A stretch of DNA of 7,217 nt from Actinomycetota bacterium (GTDB lineage: Bacteria > Actinomycetota > Actinomycetes > Actinomycetales > Microbacteriaceae), in assembly GCA_009703545.1 (NCBI GenBank), contig WLFX01000045.1, forward strand, positions 1 to 7,217. The letters are read 5' to 3'. A model generated the notes under the pieces. That model saw only the letters and a list, made by a program, of their open reading frames with translations, did no database searches and was not told the DNA's origin. Made by a program: the position numbers and the translations under genes. Shown here one piece after another: positions 1 to 6,109 of the stretch. Positions within the stretch are counted from its first letter, which is position 1, and every line of letters starts with the position of its first letter.

Positions 1-171
1 ACTACTCAGTCCTCCCAGAACGCATCGCACCGTATTGCGGATTTCGAAAAGTTCCTGGGTGAATTGAAAGCTGCGCAAATTGCAAACATTTCCCAAGCCG
101 ATCTGAACAAACTTGAAGCGATTCTTGCCAAAGTGAACAAAATGGCACAAGCTTCTTCGCCGACCAGTTAA
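1..171 (+). CDS. 3' end of an unrecognised gene, first visible gene of the SNF2/nuclease operon
   Basis: An open frame runs from the first base to a TAA at 169-171 and gives the last 56 residues of a protein whose start lies outside the window. The visible tail is rich in Ala, Lys, Gln and Asn. It reads as two amphipathic helices (roughly FEKFLGELKAAQ and DLNKLEAILAKVNKMAQ) followed by a short Ser/Thr/Pro end. No catalytic motif is present and I do not recognise the family. The TAA shares its last A with the ATG of the helicase gene (TAATG), which indicates one transcript and probable translational coupling. In systems pairing a SNF2 helicase with a nuclease, the neighbouring gene is often a DNA methyltransferase or a target-recognition protein. 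That is only a guess here. The frame is real with good confidence because of the exact junction, but the function is unknown. Confidence 0.7.
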   Translation, partial: TTQSSQNASHRIADFEKFLGELKAAQIANISQADLNKLEAILAKVNKMAQASSPTS

Positions 172-1874
172 TGATTTCCGCAGAACTGAATAATCCCTCG
201 AGCGTCAAGGTCATTGGCTCGGGACTTGAGATTATTCGCGTTCGAGCTCTGCTGAATAAATACTCAAAGGATTGGCAGGTTTCCAACCACGGGGCGGATT
301 GTCTAGTTTTTGATTTGGCCGCCCTCGTAAATCTCCCGGAAAGCGCAATTTCGTCGCTTGACTGTTCTCCGGATCTTGTCGGCGCGATTGCGCAGGAACG
401 AGCGAGTATCGCACAACACCTCGCGGCGGTATCAAACATCCCCGCTCTACTATCCGGGGAGGGGCGGGTTGACCGAGAGATTCAGCTCGCTTCAACGCTT
501 AAGCCCTACCAATCTGCTGCCGTACTTGCTATTACACAGCCACACTTGCGTGGCGCTTGCCTCTTCGATGAGCAGGGAACAGGTAAGACTCTGATGGCCA
601 TCTCAGCATTCGCAACGATGCGTCAGGAGGGGGGCGTTGATGCGGCGGTTGTCATTGCCCCAAAAACACTTCTATCGGTCTGGAAAAAAGAGTTCAAAAC
701 TTTCACCGGGACAGAGTTCACAGTAGTTGAAGTTACTGGTACACCTCAAGCGCGCCTTAGCCTGATCTACCAAAAGGGCGACGTGCACCTCATTTCCTAC
801 GAGTCCAATGTGTCCGATTTAGTACTCACCGAATCGCTGTTTAGCGGCCGAAATACAATGTTGATTGTTGATGAGAGTCACCTCGCAAAGAATCCGGGCG
901 CTAAACGAACCCAAGCCCTCACCTCGTTGCGAAACTTTGCCACCAAGGCGTTGATCCTTTGTGGGACTCCAGCCCCAAATCACGCAATCGACCTGGTCTC
1001 ACAGTTTAACCTTGCTGATGGGGGAATAACTTTTCAGGGTTTTCATGGCAAAAAAGGGGACGAAAACCTATTCAACGAAATCGCGAACAGAATTGAGTCG
1101 AATGGACCGTTGATCCGTCGAACTAAAGATGAAGTTCTCAGCGATTTGGCGGATAAAAATTTCGAGATTGTTCTATGCGACTTGACGGGAAGGCAGAAGA
1201 ATCTTTTTGATGATGCGAAAAGTGAACTTGTTCTTTTCCTGCAGCGCTTGGATCAATCAACGTTCAAACGTAATCTGGCAACTTATTTTCAAAAACGCGC
1301 CGCTCTCGTTCAAATTTCGATTAGCCCGGCTCTAATCGGAGATTGGGATTTTGATTCGGGAAAGTATCAGAAGTTGACGGAAATTGTTGATCAAACATTG
1401 GCCACGCAGGATGGAAGTAAGTTGATCATCTGGGCAAGCTACACGAAGGCTATTGACCATGCGGCCTCAATTGTCGCGAAGTGGAATCCAGTAATCCTTG
1501 ATGGTCGCTCTGGGGACACTTCAAATAGGCAAGAGATCATACGTCGGTTCCAAGAAGACCCTGAATGTCGAATACTTATTGGAAATCCAGCCGCCGCCGG
1601 AGCAGGTATCACGCTCACCGCCGCGTCGACTGCTATTTATCTAAACGCTCCGACACAGGCGGCTCAATACATGCAATCCATCGACAGGAATCACCGAATT
1701 GGCCAAGCAGCAAAAGTTGTCAATTACATAATGCTCGTGTCGAAAGGAACCCTCGATTTGACAGATACGCAACGTTTGTCCGCAAAACAAGAAGCACAAT
1801 CATCGCTTTTGGGCGATGTTGAAATCGTCAACAAACAACTTAGAGATGCAATTTTGGAACTCCAAAATGTCTGA
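171..1874 (+). CDS. Compact SNF2-family superfamily 2 helicase/ATPase
   Basis: This 567-residue protein has the full SNF2 motif set. Walker A is DEQGTGKT (133-140). Motif Ia is VVIAPKTLLSVW (160-171). The Walker B/DExH box is DESH (234-237), where most family members have DEAH. Motif III is CGTP (264-267), followed by RRTK (316-319). Lobe 2 has LIIWASYTKAID (418-429), an AAAGAGITLTAAS motif V (474-486) and the arginine-finger motif VI IDRNHRIGQ (504-512). Such proteins hydrolyse ATP to translocate on double-stranded DNA and usually do not separate the strands. The first ~100 residues precede the ATPase and match nothing I know. At this length there is no room for an extra nuclease or DNA-binding domain, so the partner gene downstream probably supplies it. 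The ATG is set by the TAATG overlap with the previous gene; no good Shine-Dalgarno sequence is seen. It overlaps the next gene by 8 bases. The family call is secure; a role in anti-phage defence is inferred from context. Confidence 0.93.
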   Translation: MISAELNNPSSVKVIGSGLEIIRVRALLNKYSKDWQVSNHGADCLVFDLAALVNLPESAISSLDCSPDLVGAIAQERASIAQHLAAVSNIPALLSGEGRVDREIQLASTLKPYQSAAVLAITQPHLRGACLFDEQGTGKTLMAISAFATMRQEGGVDAAVVIAPKTLLSVWKKEFKTFTGTEFTVVEVTGTPQARLSLIYQKGDVHLISYESNVSDLVLTESLFSGRNTMLIVDESHLAKNPGAKRTQALTSLRNFATKALILCGTPAPNHAIDLVSQFNLADGGITFQGFHGKKGDENLFNEIANRIESNGPLIRRTKDEVLSDLADKNFEIVLCDLTGRQKNLFDDAKSELVLFLQRLDQSTFKRNLATYFQKRAALVQISISPALIGDWDFDSGKYQKLTEIVDQTLATQDGSKLIIWASYTKAIDHAASIVAKWNPVILDGRSGDTSNRQEIIRRFQEDPECRILIGNPAAAGAGITLTAASTAIYLNAPTQAAQYMQSIDRNHRIGQAAKVVNYIMLVSKGTLDLTDTQRLSAKQEAQSSLLGDVEIVNKQLRDAILELQNV

Positions 1875-3015
1875 TTTCCCTGATCAGCCCGAATTTTGGT
1901 TGCTTGGAGTCCTAAACGAAAACTTATTGCCTCTAAATGAAGTACCTTTCAGCTTTCAAATTAGAGTCCCCATCACATCCGTTGAACGGGCCCCGAAAGT
2001 TAAGGATTTCGTTTTCGTTGCTCAACTTTCTAACGAACTTGCGCGAATCAATTCAATGCTGCACATAAATCATGTGGAGATTGAAAGTGAATACCTTACG
2101 TTGGTTGGCGATCCGCGGCAAAGTGTGGTCTTTGGCAAGCAGACCGCACTGCCAGAAGTCAAAGTTTTGCTACCTGAACGACCCGACGAGATTCGATTGG
2201 TTTGCCTAGACGGCGACGTGGTGAACAAGATTGAGATTTCGGTGCGCGCAAAGTGGAGAACGACCTTTGGGGAGGTTCCATCGGCCATAAGAGAAGTCGC
2301 AATTGCATATTCACCCAAATCCGTCAGTTCCGAATCGGAACTTGTGGAGTCAATAAATGTCGGGCTCCGACGAAGTTTCGCAGAAGACGACATGGTTGTA
2401 ACCGGAGCAATTTCGAAAGGACTTACACCCCATTCTGCAGTTGCTGCAAATTTAGCTAGATGGCTGGTTGCCCGGGAGATTGTTGAAATCAGGGGGGCCG
2501 GTTCATTCTGGGTTCAAACTGTTGATCTCGATTTGCGGGAAGTGAGTGATTTGGACCTAAAGGCTAGAACCTTCACACCTGCGGTTATCGATGGGAGTGG
2601 ACTAGCAGAAGCTGCAGCAAAACTGGACCGGGCGGAAGCACGCCACCAATTCATTCTTGCGGATTGCGTAAATCGCCTGAACAAGGTTGGAATCACCCCA
2701 CTCTTATCGAATTCGGTTGATTTGGCCATTAAGCGCGGTGCCAAACTTCGCTTATTCGAGATTAAGAGCGCCACGCCTGAGAATTTCAATTCACAGTTTG
2801 AAAAAGGTCTGATTCAGGCATCTCGATACAAATGGGAGTTCGAAAGCAAATTCAACCCAGTTCTGGCATCGCTGATTATCGAATCCCCATCCCAAAACAT
2901 GGATATTGCAGACGAGTACTTCGAATTCGCAGAGTACACGAACATAGGTTTGCTCATTTGGGACGAGGCAAAAGAATGGCCCGAGCGAGTTTCGAACTTT
3001 GATCCATGGGCTTGA
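1867..3015 (+). CDS. Putative RecB-like PD-(D/E)XK nuclease with an unrecognised N-terminal region
   Basis: This 382-residue protein begins at the ATG that overlaps the helicase stop by 8 bases; a weak TGGA lies 8 bases upstream of it. Another in-frame ATG at 1846 would add 7 residues. The C-terminal third has the order expected of a PD-(D/E)XK nuclease: a helix with Glu257 (RAEARHQ), a strand with Asp285 (SVDLAI), the core LFEIK (Glu298, Lys300) and then QASRY (Gln317, Tyr321). The last matches the QxxxY motif of RecB/AddB-type nucleases. Residues 1-130 look beta-rich. Residues 155-215 look helical and end in ARWLVAREIVEIRGAGSFWVQ, which could be a winged-helix-like DNA-binding segment. I recognise neither part. 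The nuclease call rests on spaced motifs read by eye, so it is good but not certain. The likely role is DNA cleavage coupled to the SNF2 motor encoded just upstream. No signal peptide or membrane segment is seen. Confidence 0.75.
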   Translation: MSDFPDQPEFWLLGVLNENLLPLNEVPFSFQIRVPITSVERAPKVKDFVFVAQLSNELARINSMLHINHVEIESEYLTLVGDPRQSVVFGKQTALPEVKVLLPERPDEIRLVCLDGDVVNKIEISVRAKWRTTFGEVPSAIREVAIAYSPKSVSSESELVESINVGLRRSFAEDDMVVTGAISKGLTPHSAVAANLARWLVAREIVEIRGAGSFWVQTVDLDLREVSDLDLKARTFTPAVIDGSGLAEAAAKLDRAEARHQFILADCVNRLNKVGITPLLSNSVDLAIKRGAKLRLFEIKSATPENFNSQFEKGLIQASRYKWEFESKFNPVLASLIIESPSQNMDIADEYFEFAEYTNIGLLIWDEAKEWPERVSNFDPWA

Positions 3016-3040
3016 GCGCTTGTTGACCGACGAGAAACCG

Positions 3041-3046
3041 TACGAT
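3041..3046 (+). promoter_or_regulatory. Possible -10 element of a leaderless kptA promoter
   Basis: TACGAT fits the TANNNT pattern of an actinobacterial -10 element. It ends 6 bases before the kptA ATG, so a transcript starting 7 bases downstream would begin at the A of the start codon. Leaderless transcripts of this form are common in actinobacteria, and kptA has no convincing Shine-Dalgarno sequence. No -35 hexamer is seen at the right distance; TTGACC at 3023-3028 is too close. A six-base match can arise by chance. Confidence 0.35.
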
Positions 3047-3052
3047 CGAAGA

Positions 3053-3622
3053 ATGGCTCGCAAAAACTCTCAACGCCTCGGTGGCCCAATCGCCTTCATT
3101 TTGCGTCACGCGCCCGATGTCGAACTCGACTCCGTCGGATGGCTTCCATTGACCGACATCGTCACGCGCCTTGCTGCTGATGGGATTGAGGCGACTGTTG
3201 ATGACGTTCTGCGAGTAGTCGGACCGGACGGAAACGACCGTTTCGAATTGTCGATTGATGGCACGAAGGCGCGGGCGTTTTACGGGCACAGCAACCCGGC
3301 TGTTGAGATCGAATTGATTGACGCCAACAGTGCGCCAAAGTACCTGTACCACGCGACGCCCGAGTACAACCTCGAGGCGATTCTGGACCGACGCGAGGGC
3401 CTCTTGCCTCAAAAACTTTTGTTCATTCATCTGTCTGAAGACCCGTTGCGTGCGGTTCAGGCCGGTCAGCGTCGCAACGTTCCCGTCGCGCTGTTCGAAA
3501 TCGAAACCAAGGCTTTGCCCGAACCCGTCGGCCGAACCAGCCCCGATTCGTCGGTGTGGTTGACGACTTTTGTTCCCGCCAAATTATTGTGGAAGATCGC
3601 GGTTCCCGAGGGCGCGAACTAG
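3053..3622 (+). CDS. kptA: RNA 2'-phosphotransferase, Tpt1/KptA family
   Basis: This 189-residue protein is close to the usual bacterial KptA length. The family transfers an internal RNA 2'-phosphate to NAD+, releasing nicotinamide and ADP-ribose 1'',2''-cyclic phosphate; some members also ADP-ribosylate nucleic-acid 5' ends. The visible signature is FILRHAPD (Arg18-His19), GWLPLTDIV, RAFYGHS (Arg74, His79), YLYHATPE (His100), FIHLSED (His126) and GQRRNVPVALFEIE (Arg140/Arg141). The Arg-His-Arg-Arg catalytic set therefore appears present. Several usually conserved positions differ: Gln of RxxQGHS is Tyr77, Gly of YHGT is Ala101, and the Arg normally just before the HVHL strand is absent. The ATG at 3053 puts ILRH near the N-terminus as in relatives; TTG codons at 2999, 3020 and 3023 are less likely starts. 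It lies 37 bases after the nuclease gene on the same strand, but its GC matches the right-hand chromosome. The biological substrate in bacteria is mostly unknown. It could be a resident gene or part of the accessory operon. Confidence 0.87.
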   Translation: MARKNSQRLGGPIAFILRHAPDVELDSVGWLPLTDIVTRLAADGIEATVDDVLRVVGPDGNDRFELSIDGTKARAFYGHSNPAVEIELIDANSAPKYLYHATPEYNLEAILDRREGLLPQKLLFIHLSEDPLRAVQAGQRRNVPVALFEIETKALPEPVGRTSPDSSVWLTTFVPAKLLWKIAVPEGAN

Positions 3623-3798
3623 TCCTTTTTGGCCGGAAGCCCCCGACGCGCGCGCTCTTCGGCCTCGTACTTTTTGAGGGTTTCACGCTCGGTGCGGTCG
3701 GCGCGCAGGATGCTGCGCATGATGAACCAGAAAATCAACCCCATGAGAATGGTCGGTATGACCGAGAAAATGGCGTTGCCCCAGAAGTCTTGAATCAT
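3619..3798 (-). CDS. Small single-span membrane protein downstream of lysS (59 aa)
   Basis: Read on the minus strand, an ATG at 3798 opens a 59-residue frame ending in TAG at 3621-3619. Residues about 9-27 (AIFSVIPTILMGLIFWFIM) form one hydrophobic span. An Arg-rich stretch and a highly charged helix (Glu/Arg/Lys, residues 32-59) follow. By the positive-inside rule the N-terminus would be outside and the charged tail in the cytoplasm. Its TAGGCG ribosome-binding sequence overlaps the lysS stop and sits 6 bases before the ATG; only 7 bases separate the two genes. It is therefore very likely cotranscribed and coupled with lysS. I do not know a function. The charged tail could bind a cytoplasmic partner, but nothing identifies one. 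Its last bases overlap the convergent kptA gene by 4 bases. Confidence 0.8.
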   Translation of the reverse strand: MIQDFWGNAIFSVIPTILMGLIFWFIMRSILRADRTERETLKKYEAEERARRGLPAKKD

Positions 3799-3805
3799 TT
3801 GTCGC

Positions 3806-5293
3806 CTACTTCACCAACGGGAACAGGATGGTTTCGCGTATACCGAGGCCGGTCAGCGCCATGAGGAGTCGGTCGATTCCCATACCCTGCCCACCGCACG
3901 GCGGCATGCCGTGTTCGAGGGCGCGCAGGAAGTCTTCGTCCAACCGCATCGCCTCGACGTCTCCGCGTTCGCCGAGCTTCGCCTGCTCAACGAATCGCTC
4001 GCGCTGAATAACGGGGTCGACCAATTCGGAATAACCGGTCGCGAGCTCGAACCCGCGAACATATAGGTCCCACTTTTCGACGACGCCGGGCGTCGATCGG
4101 TGTTCGCGTACGAGCGGGCTTGTGTCAATGGGGAAGTCCATCACGAATGTGGGCCGGTCGAGGTCGCCCTTGACGTGGTGTTCCCACAGTTCCTCAACGA
4201 GCTTGCCGTGAGTGGGGTGCTGAACATCGATCTCGACGGCTTTGGCCATCGTTTCAAGAGTCTTCATTGGGGTCTCGGGGGTGATCTCTGCGCCGACCGC
4301 GGTGCTCAGCGACTCGTACATCGAGATCCGTGCCCAGTCGCCACCGAGGTCGTATTCGGTTCCGTCGTTCCAGGTCACGACGTGTGAACCGGCGACGGCG
4401 ATAGCTGCATTCTGAATCATCTCTTGAGTGAGGTCGGCGACGGTGTTGTAGTCGCCGTACGCCTGATAGAACTCGAGCATCGCGAATTCGGGGCTGTGCG
4501 TCGAGTCAGCGCCTTCGTTGCGGAAGTTGCGGTTGATCTCGAAGACGCGTTCGATTCCGCCGACGACCGCGCGCTTGAGGAACAGTTCGGGGGCGATGCG
4601 CAAGAACAGTTCCATATCGAACGCGTTCGAATGGGTGACGAATGGGCGGGCGGCAGCACCGCCGTGCATCGTCTGCAACATGGGGGTCTCGATCTCGAGG
4701 AAGCCGTGTTTGGCGAACGTCTCGCGCAGCGACGCCATCGCGGTCGCGCGGGTCACGACGTTCTGGCGGGCCTGATCACGAACAATGAGGTCGAGGTAGC
4801 GCTGGCGAACCCGCGTCTCTTCATTCAGTTCGGCGTGCAGGTTCGGCAGGGGCAAAAGGGACTTGGCCGCCATCTGCCACTCCGACACGAGGATCGACAA
4901 TTCGCCGCGTTTGGACGTAATCACCTCGCCCTTGACGAACACGTGGTCGCCGAGGTCGACGAGTTCTTTCCACCTTTCGAGGGCATCTTCGCCGACGACA
5001 TCGAGGGACAGCATCGCCTGGATGCGCTCGCCGTCGCCCGACTGCACGGCGGCGAAACAGAGTTTGCCGGTGTTTCGCGAATGGACAATTCGCCCGGCGA
5101 GGGCCGCTGTCACACCCGTCGAAACGTCAACCTCGAGCCCCAGATGAGCGGCGCGAACGGATCCGATTGTGTCGGTGACGGGAACCGAGACGGGGTAGGC
5201 CTCGCCAGTCTCCAGAAGCGTGGCGCGCTTGGCGAGACGAACAGCCTTCTGTTCAATAATCTCGTCGGCCGAGAGTTCGGTCTCGTCAGTCAT
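3806..5293 (-). CDS. lysS: Lysyl-tRNA synthetase, class II
   Basis: LysS attaches lysine to tRNA-Lys using ATP in the cytoplasm. This 495-residue protein has the usual bacterial length and architecture. An N-terminal OB-fold anticodon-binding domain spans about residues 60-150 (VTAALAGRIVHSRNTGKLCF at 61-80). The class II catalytic core follows: motif 1 around FLEIETPMLQ (198-207), the MHGGAAARPF lysine-site segment (209-218), motif 2 FRNEGADSTHSPEF (257-270, with Arg258 and Glu260) and motif 3 GMGIDRLLMAL (470-480, with Arg475). Nothing appears truncated. The ATG at 5293 is preferred over an in-frame TTG at 5317 because AGAAGG (5305-5300) lies 6 bases before it. It is separated by 78 bases from the folate-side genes upstream and followed after 7 bases by the small membrane protein gene. 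It is an essential housekeeping gene and marks this half of the window as chromosomal core. Confidence 0.98.
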   Translation of the reverse strand: MTDETELSADEIIEQKAVRLAKRATLLETGEAYPVSVPVTDTIGSVRAAHLGLEVDVSTGVTAALAGRIVHSRNTGKLCFAAVQSGDGERIQAMLSLDVVGEDALERWKELVDLGDHVFVKGEVITSKRGELSILVSEWQMAAKSLLPLPNLHAELNEETRVRQRYLDLIVRDQARQNVVTRATAMASLRETFAKHGFLEIETPMLQTMHGGAAARPFVTHSNAFDMELFLRIAPELFLKRAVVGGIERVFEINRNFRNEGADSTHSPEFAMLEFYQAYGDYNTVADLTQEMIQNAAIAVAGSHVVTWNDGTEYDLGGDWARISMYESLSTAVGAEITPETPMKTLETMAKAVEIDVQHPTHGKLVEELWEHHVKGDLDRPTFVMDFPIDTSPLVREHRSTPGVVEKWDLYVRGFELATGYSELVDPVIQRERFVEQAKLGERGDVEAMRLDEDFLRALEHGMPPCGGQGMGIDRLLMALTGLGIRETILFPLVK

Positions 5294-5299
5294 GGCGCC

Positions 5300-5305
5300 C
5301 CTTCT
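5300..5305 (-). promoter_or_regulatory. Ribosome binding site of lysS
   Basis: On the minus strand AGAAGG (followed by GG) ends 6 bases before the ATG at 5293. It is the best Shine-Dalgarno match near the gene and fixes the start against the upstream in-frame TTG. Confidence 0.7.
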
Positions 5306-5316
5306 GGTACCCGTCA

Positions 5317-5322
5317 AGGTTA
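5317..5322 (-). promoter_or_regulatory. Possible -10 element for lysS
   Basis: TAACCT on the minus strand fits TANNNT. It lies 23 bases upstream of the lysS ATG, which would leave a short leader containing the AGAAGG site. The only -35-like word, TTGCCC, is 21 bases upstream and thus too far. Two copies of CGTCCGCG and a GTCGCGAC palindrome lie further up in the 78-base gap, with no known meaning. An internal promoter here is plausible because lysS is the only gene on this strand not overlapped or closely abutted by the gene before it. Confidence 0.28.
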
Positions 5323-5371
5323 CCGTTCGGGCGCGGACGCCACGGGCAAGTTCGTCGCGACGCGGACGGCG

Positions 5372-6109
5372 TTATTCCTCATCATCGGACGTGGTGTCGT
5401 CGAGCCAGCGACCGATGGGGTCGGTGGCACCATCGGATGACGCTCGAAGCGCCTCTTCGACCGCCGAATGCGCGAGCGCACGAAGCACGGCACCGGGGTG
5501 TTCGACCCCGATTTCCTGGAGTCGGAACGTCGACTGATCGACGATTGCTCGCGAGAACTCGGCAACGGTCGCGACCGCGTCGGCGTACGCTGCGCGGTCG
5601 GCTTCGTCGACCACGAACGGTTCACCCCCCATTTCGACAACAAGGGCTTGGGCGATGGGCAGAGCAACACTCGGTGCTGTGACTGCGAAATACGCGTCCT
5701 TCATGCGGTGCAAATCAAGCGATGTGCCCGTGAACGTGAGGACGGGGTGTACCGCGAGCGGAATCGCACCTTTTCGCGTAGCCGGCTCGAGCACACCAAT
5801 GCCAAACTCGGCCGAGGTGTGCAGAACAATCTGGCCAGGACGCCACGAGTCGGTGAGTGCATCGACGATTTCGGCGACCGTCTCTCCTTCACCCGCCCCA
5901 ATGATGACCAACTGGGTGGCCGCAACGACTTCGGCTGGTGACTGAATAGCCACCCCGCGCAACAACGACACGACTCTTTCGCGGTCGGCCGGGGCGGGCT
6001 CGGTGATGGTCCACGGGAAATGCCCAGCCCCAGCTAGTGCAAGCCCAATAATCGCGAGTTCCGGCGCGGTTCCGACGAGTCCGACCTCGAGTCGGCCTGG
6101 TGTCATCAT
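5372..6109 (-). CDS. Rossmann-like and DUF2520 domain protein
   Basis: This 245-residue protein resembles the actinobacterial Rossmann-fold/DUF2520 family, distantly related to NAD(P)-dependent 6-phosphogluconate and ketopantoate reductase-type dehydrogenases. Recognisable features are the N-terminal beta-alpha-beta start (LEVGLVGTAPELAIIGLALA), VIIGAGEGETVAEIVDAL, then the diagnostic run IVLHTSAEFGIGVLEPA, GAIPLAVHPVLTFTGTSLDL and the helical C-terminal part around ALVVEMGGEPFVVDEADRAAY. The glycine fingerprint is degraded: GTAPEL replaces the usual GxGxxG. The family's common YHAA is YADA, so cofactor binding or catalysis may be altered. The tail is short and ends in an acidic stretch (DDTTSDDEE). 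Two ATGs in a row, at 6109 and 6106, are possible starts; the first forms an ATGA overlap with the DUF3180 stop. In many actinobacteria panC follows this gene, which led to a suspected link with pantothenate; here panC does not follow. The true reaction is unknown. Confidence 0.87.
   Translation of the reverse strand: MMTPGRLEVGLVGTAPELAIIGLALAGAGHFPWTITEPAPADRERVVSLLRGVAIQSPAEVVAATQLVIIGAGEGETVAEIVDALTDSWRPGQIVLHTSAEFGIGVLEPATRKGAIPLAVHPVLTFTGTSLDLHRMKDAYFAVTAPSVALPIAQALVVEMGGEPFVVDEADRAAYADAVATVAEFSRAIVDQSTFRLQEIGVEHPGAVLRALAHSAVEEALRASSDGATDPIGRWLDDTTSDDEE

Noticed and set aside
1..3015. Assignment of the left operon to DISARM or Zorya because of the SNF2 protein
   Set aside because: The helicase is far shorter than DrmD or ZorD, and no other component of either system is visible.
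3023..3046. TTGACC as the -35 partner of TACGAT upstream of kptA
   Set aside because: The spacer is only 12 bases, well short of the normal 16-18.
2954..3430. Minus-strand frame across the nuclease-kptA boundary
   Set aside because: It overlaps two recognised plus-strand proteins, and its translation looks like none of the known families.
3590..3640. Possible rho-independent terminator between kptA and the small membrane gene (GTTC...GAAC and CGCG...CGCG followed by CCTTTTT)
   Set aside because: The possible stems are only 4 base pairs and the T-run starts inside the opposite coding region; this is too weak to call.
4424..5440. Long plus-strand open frame of 338 codons opposite lysS
   Set aside because: It is the antisense shadow of a high-GC gene. 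The minus strand here encodes complete lysyl-tRNA synthetase, and the plus-strand product has no recognisable domain.
5468..5941. Plus-strand open frame opposite the DUF2520 gene
   Set aside because: It has no family features and no ribosome binding site, and the opposite strand carries a recognised family with an ATGA-coupled start.
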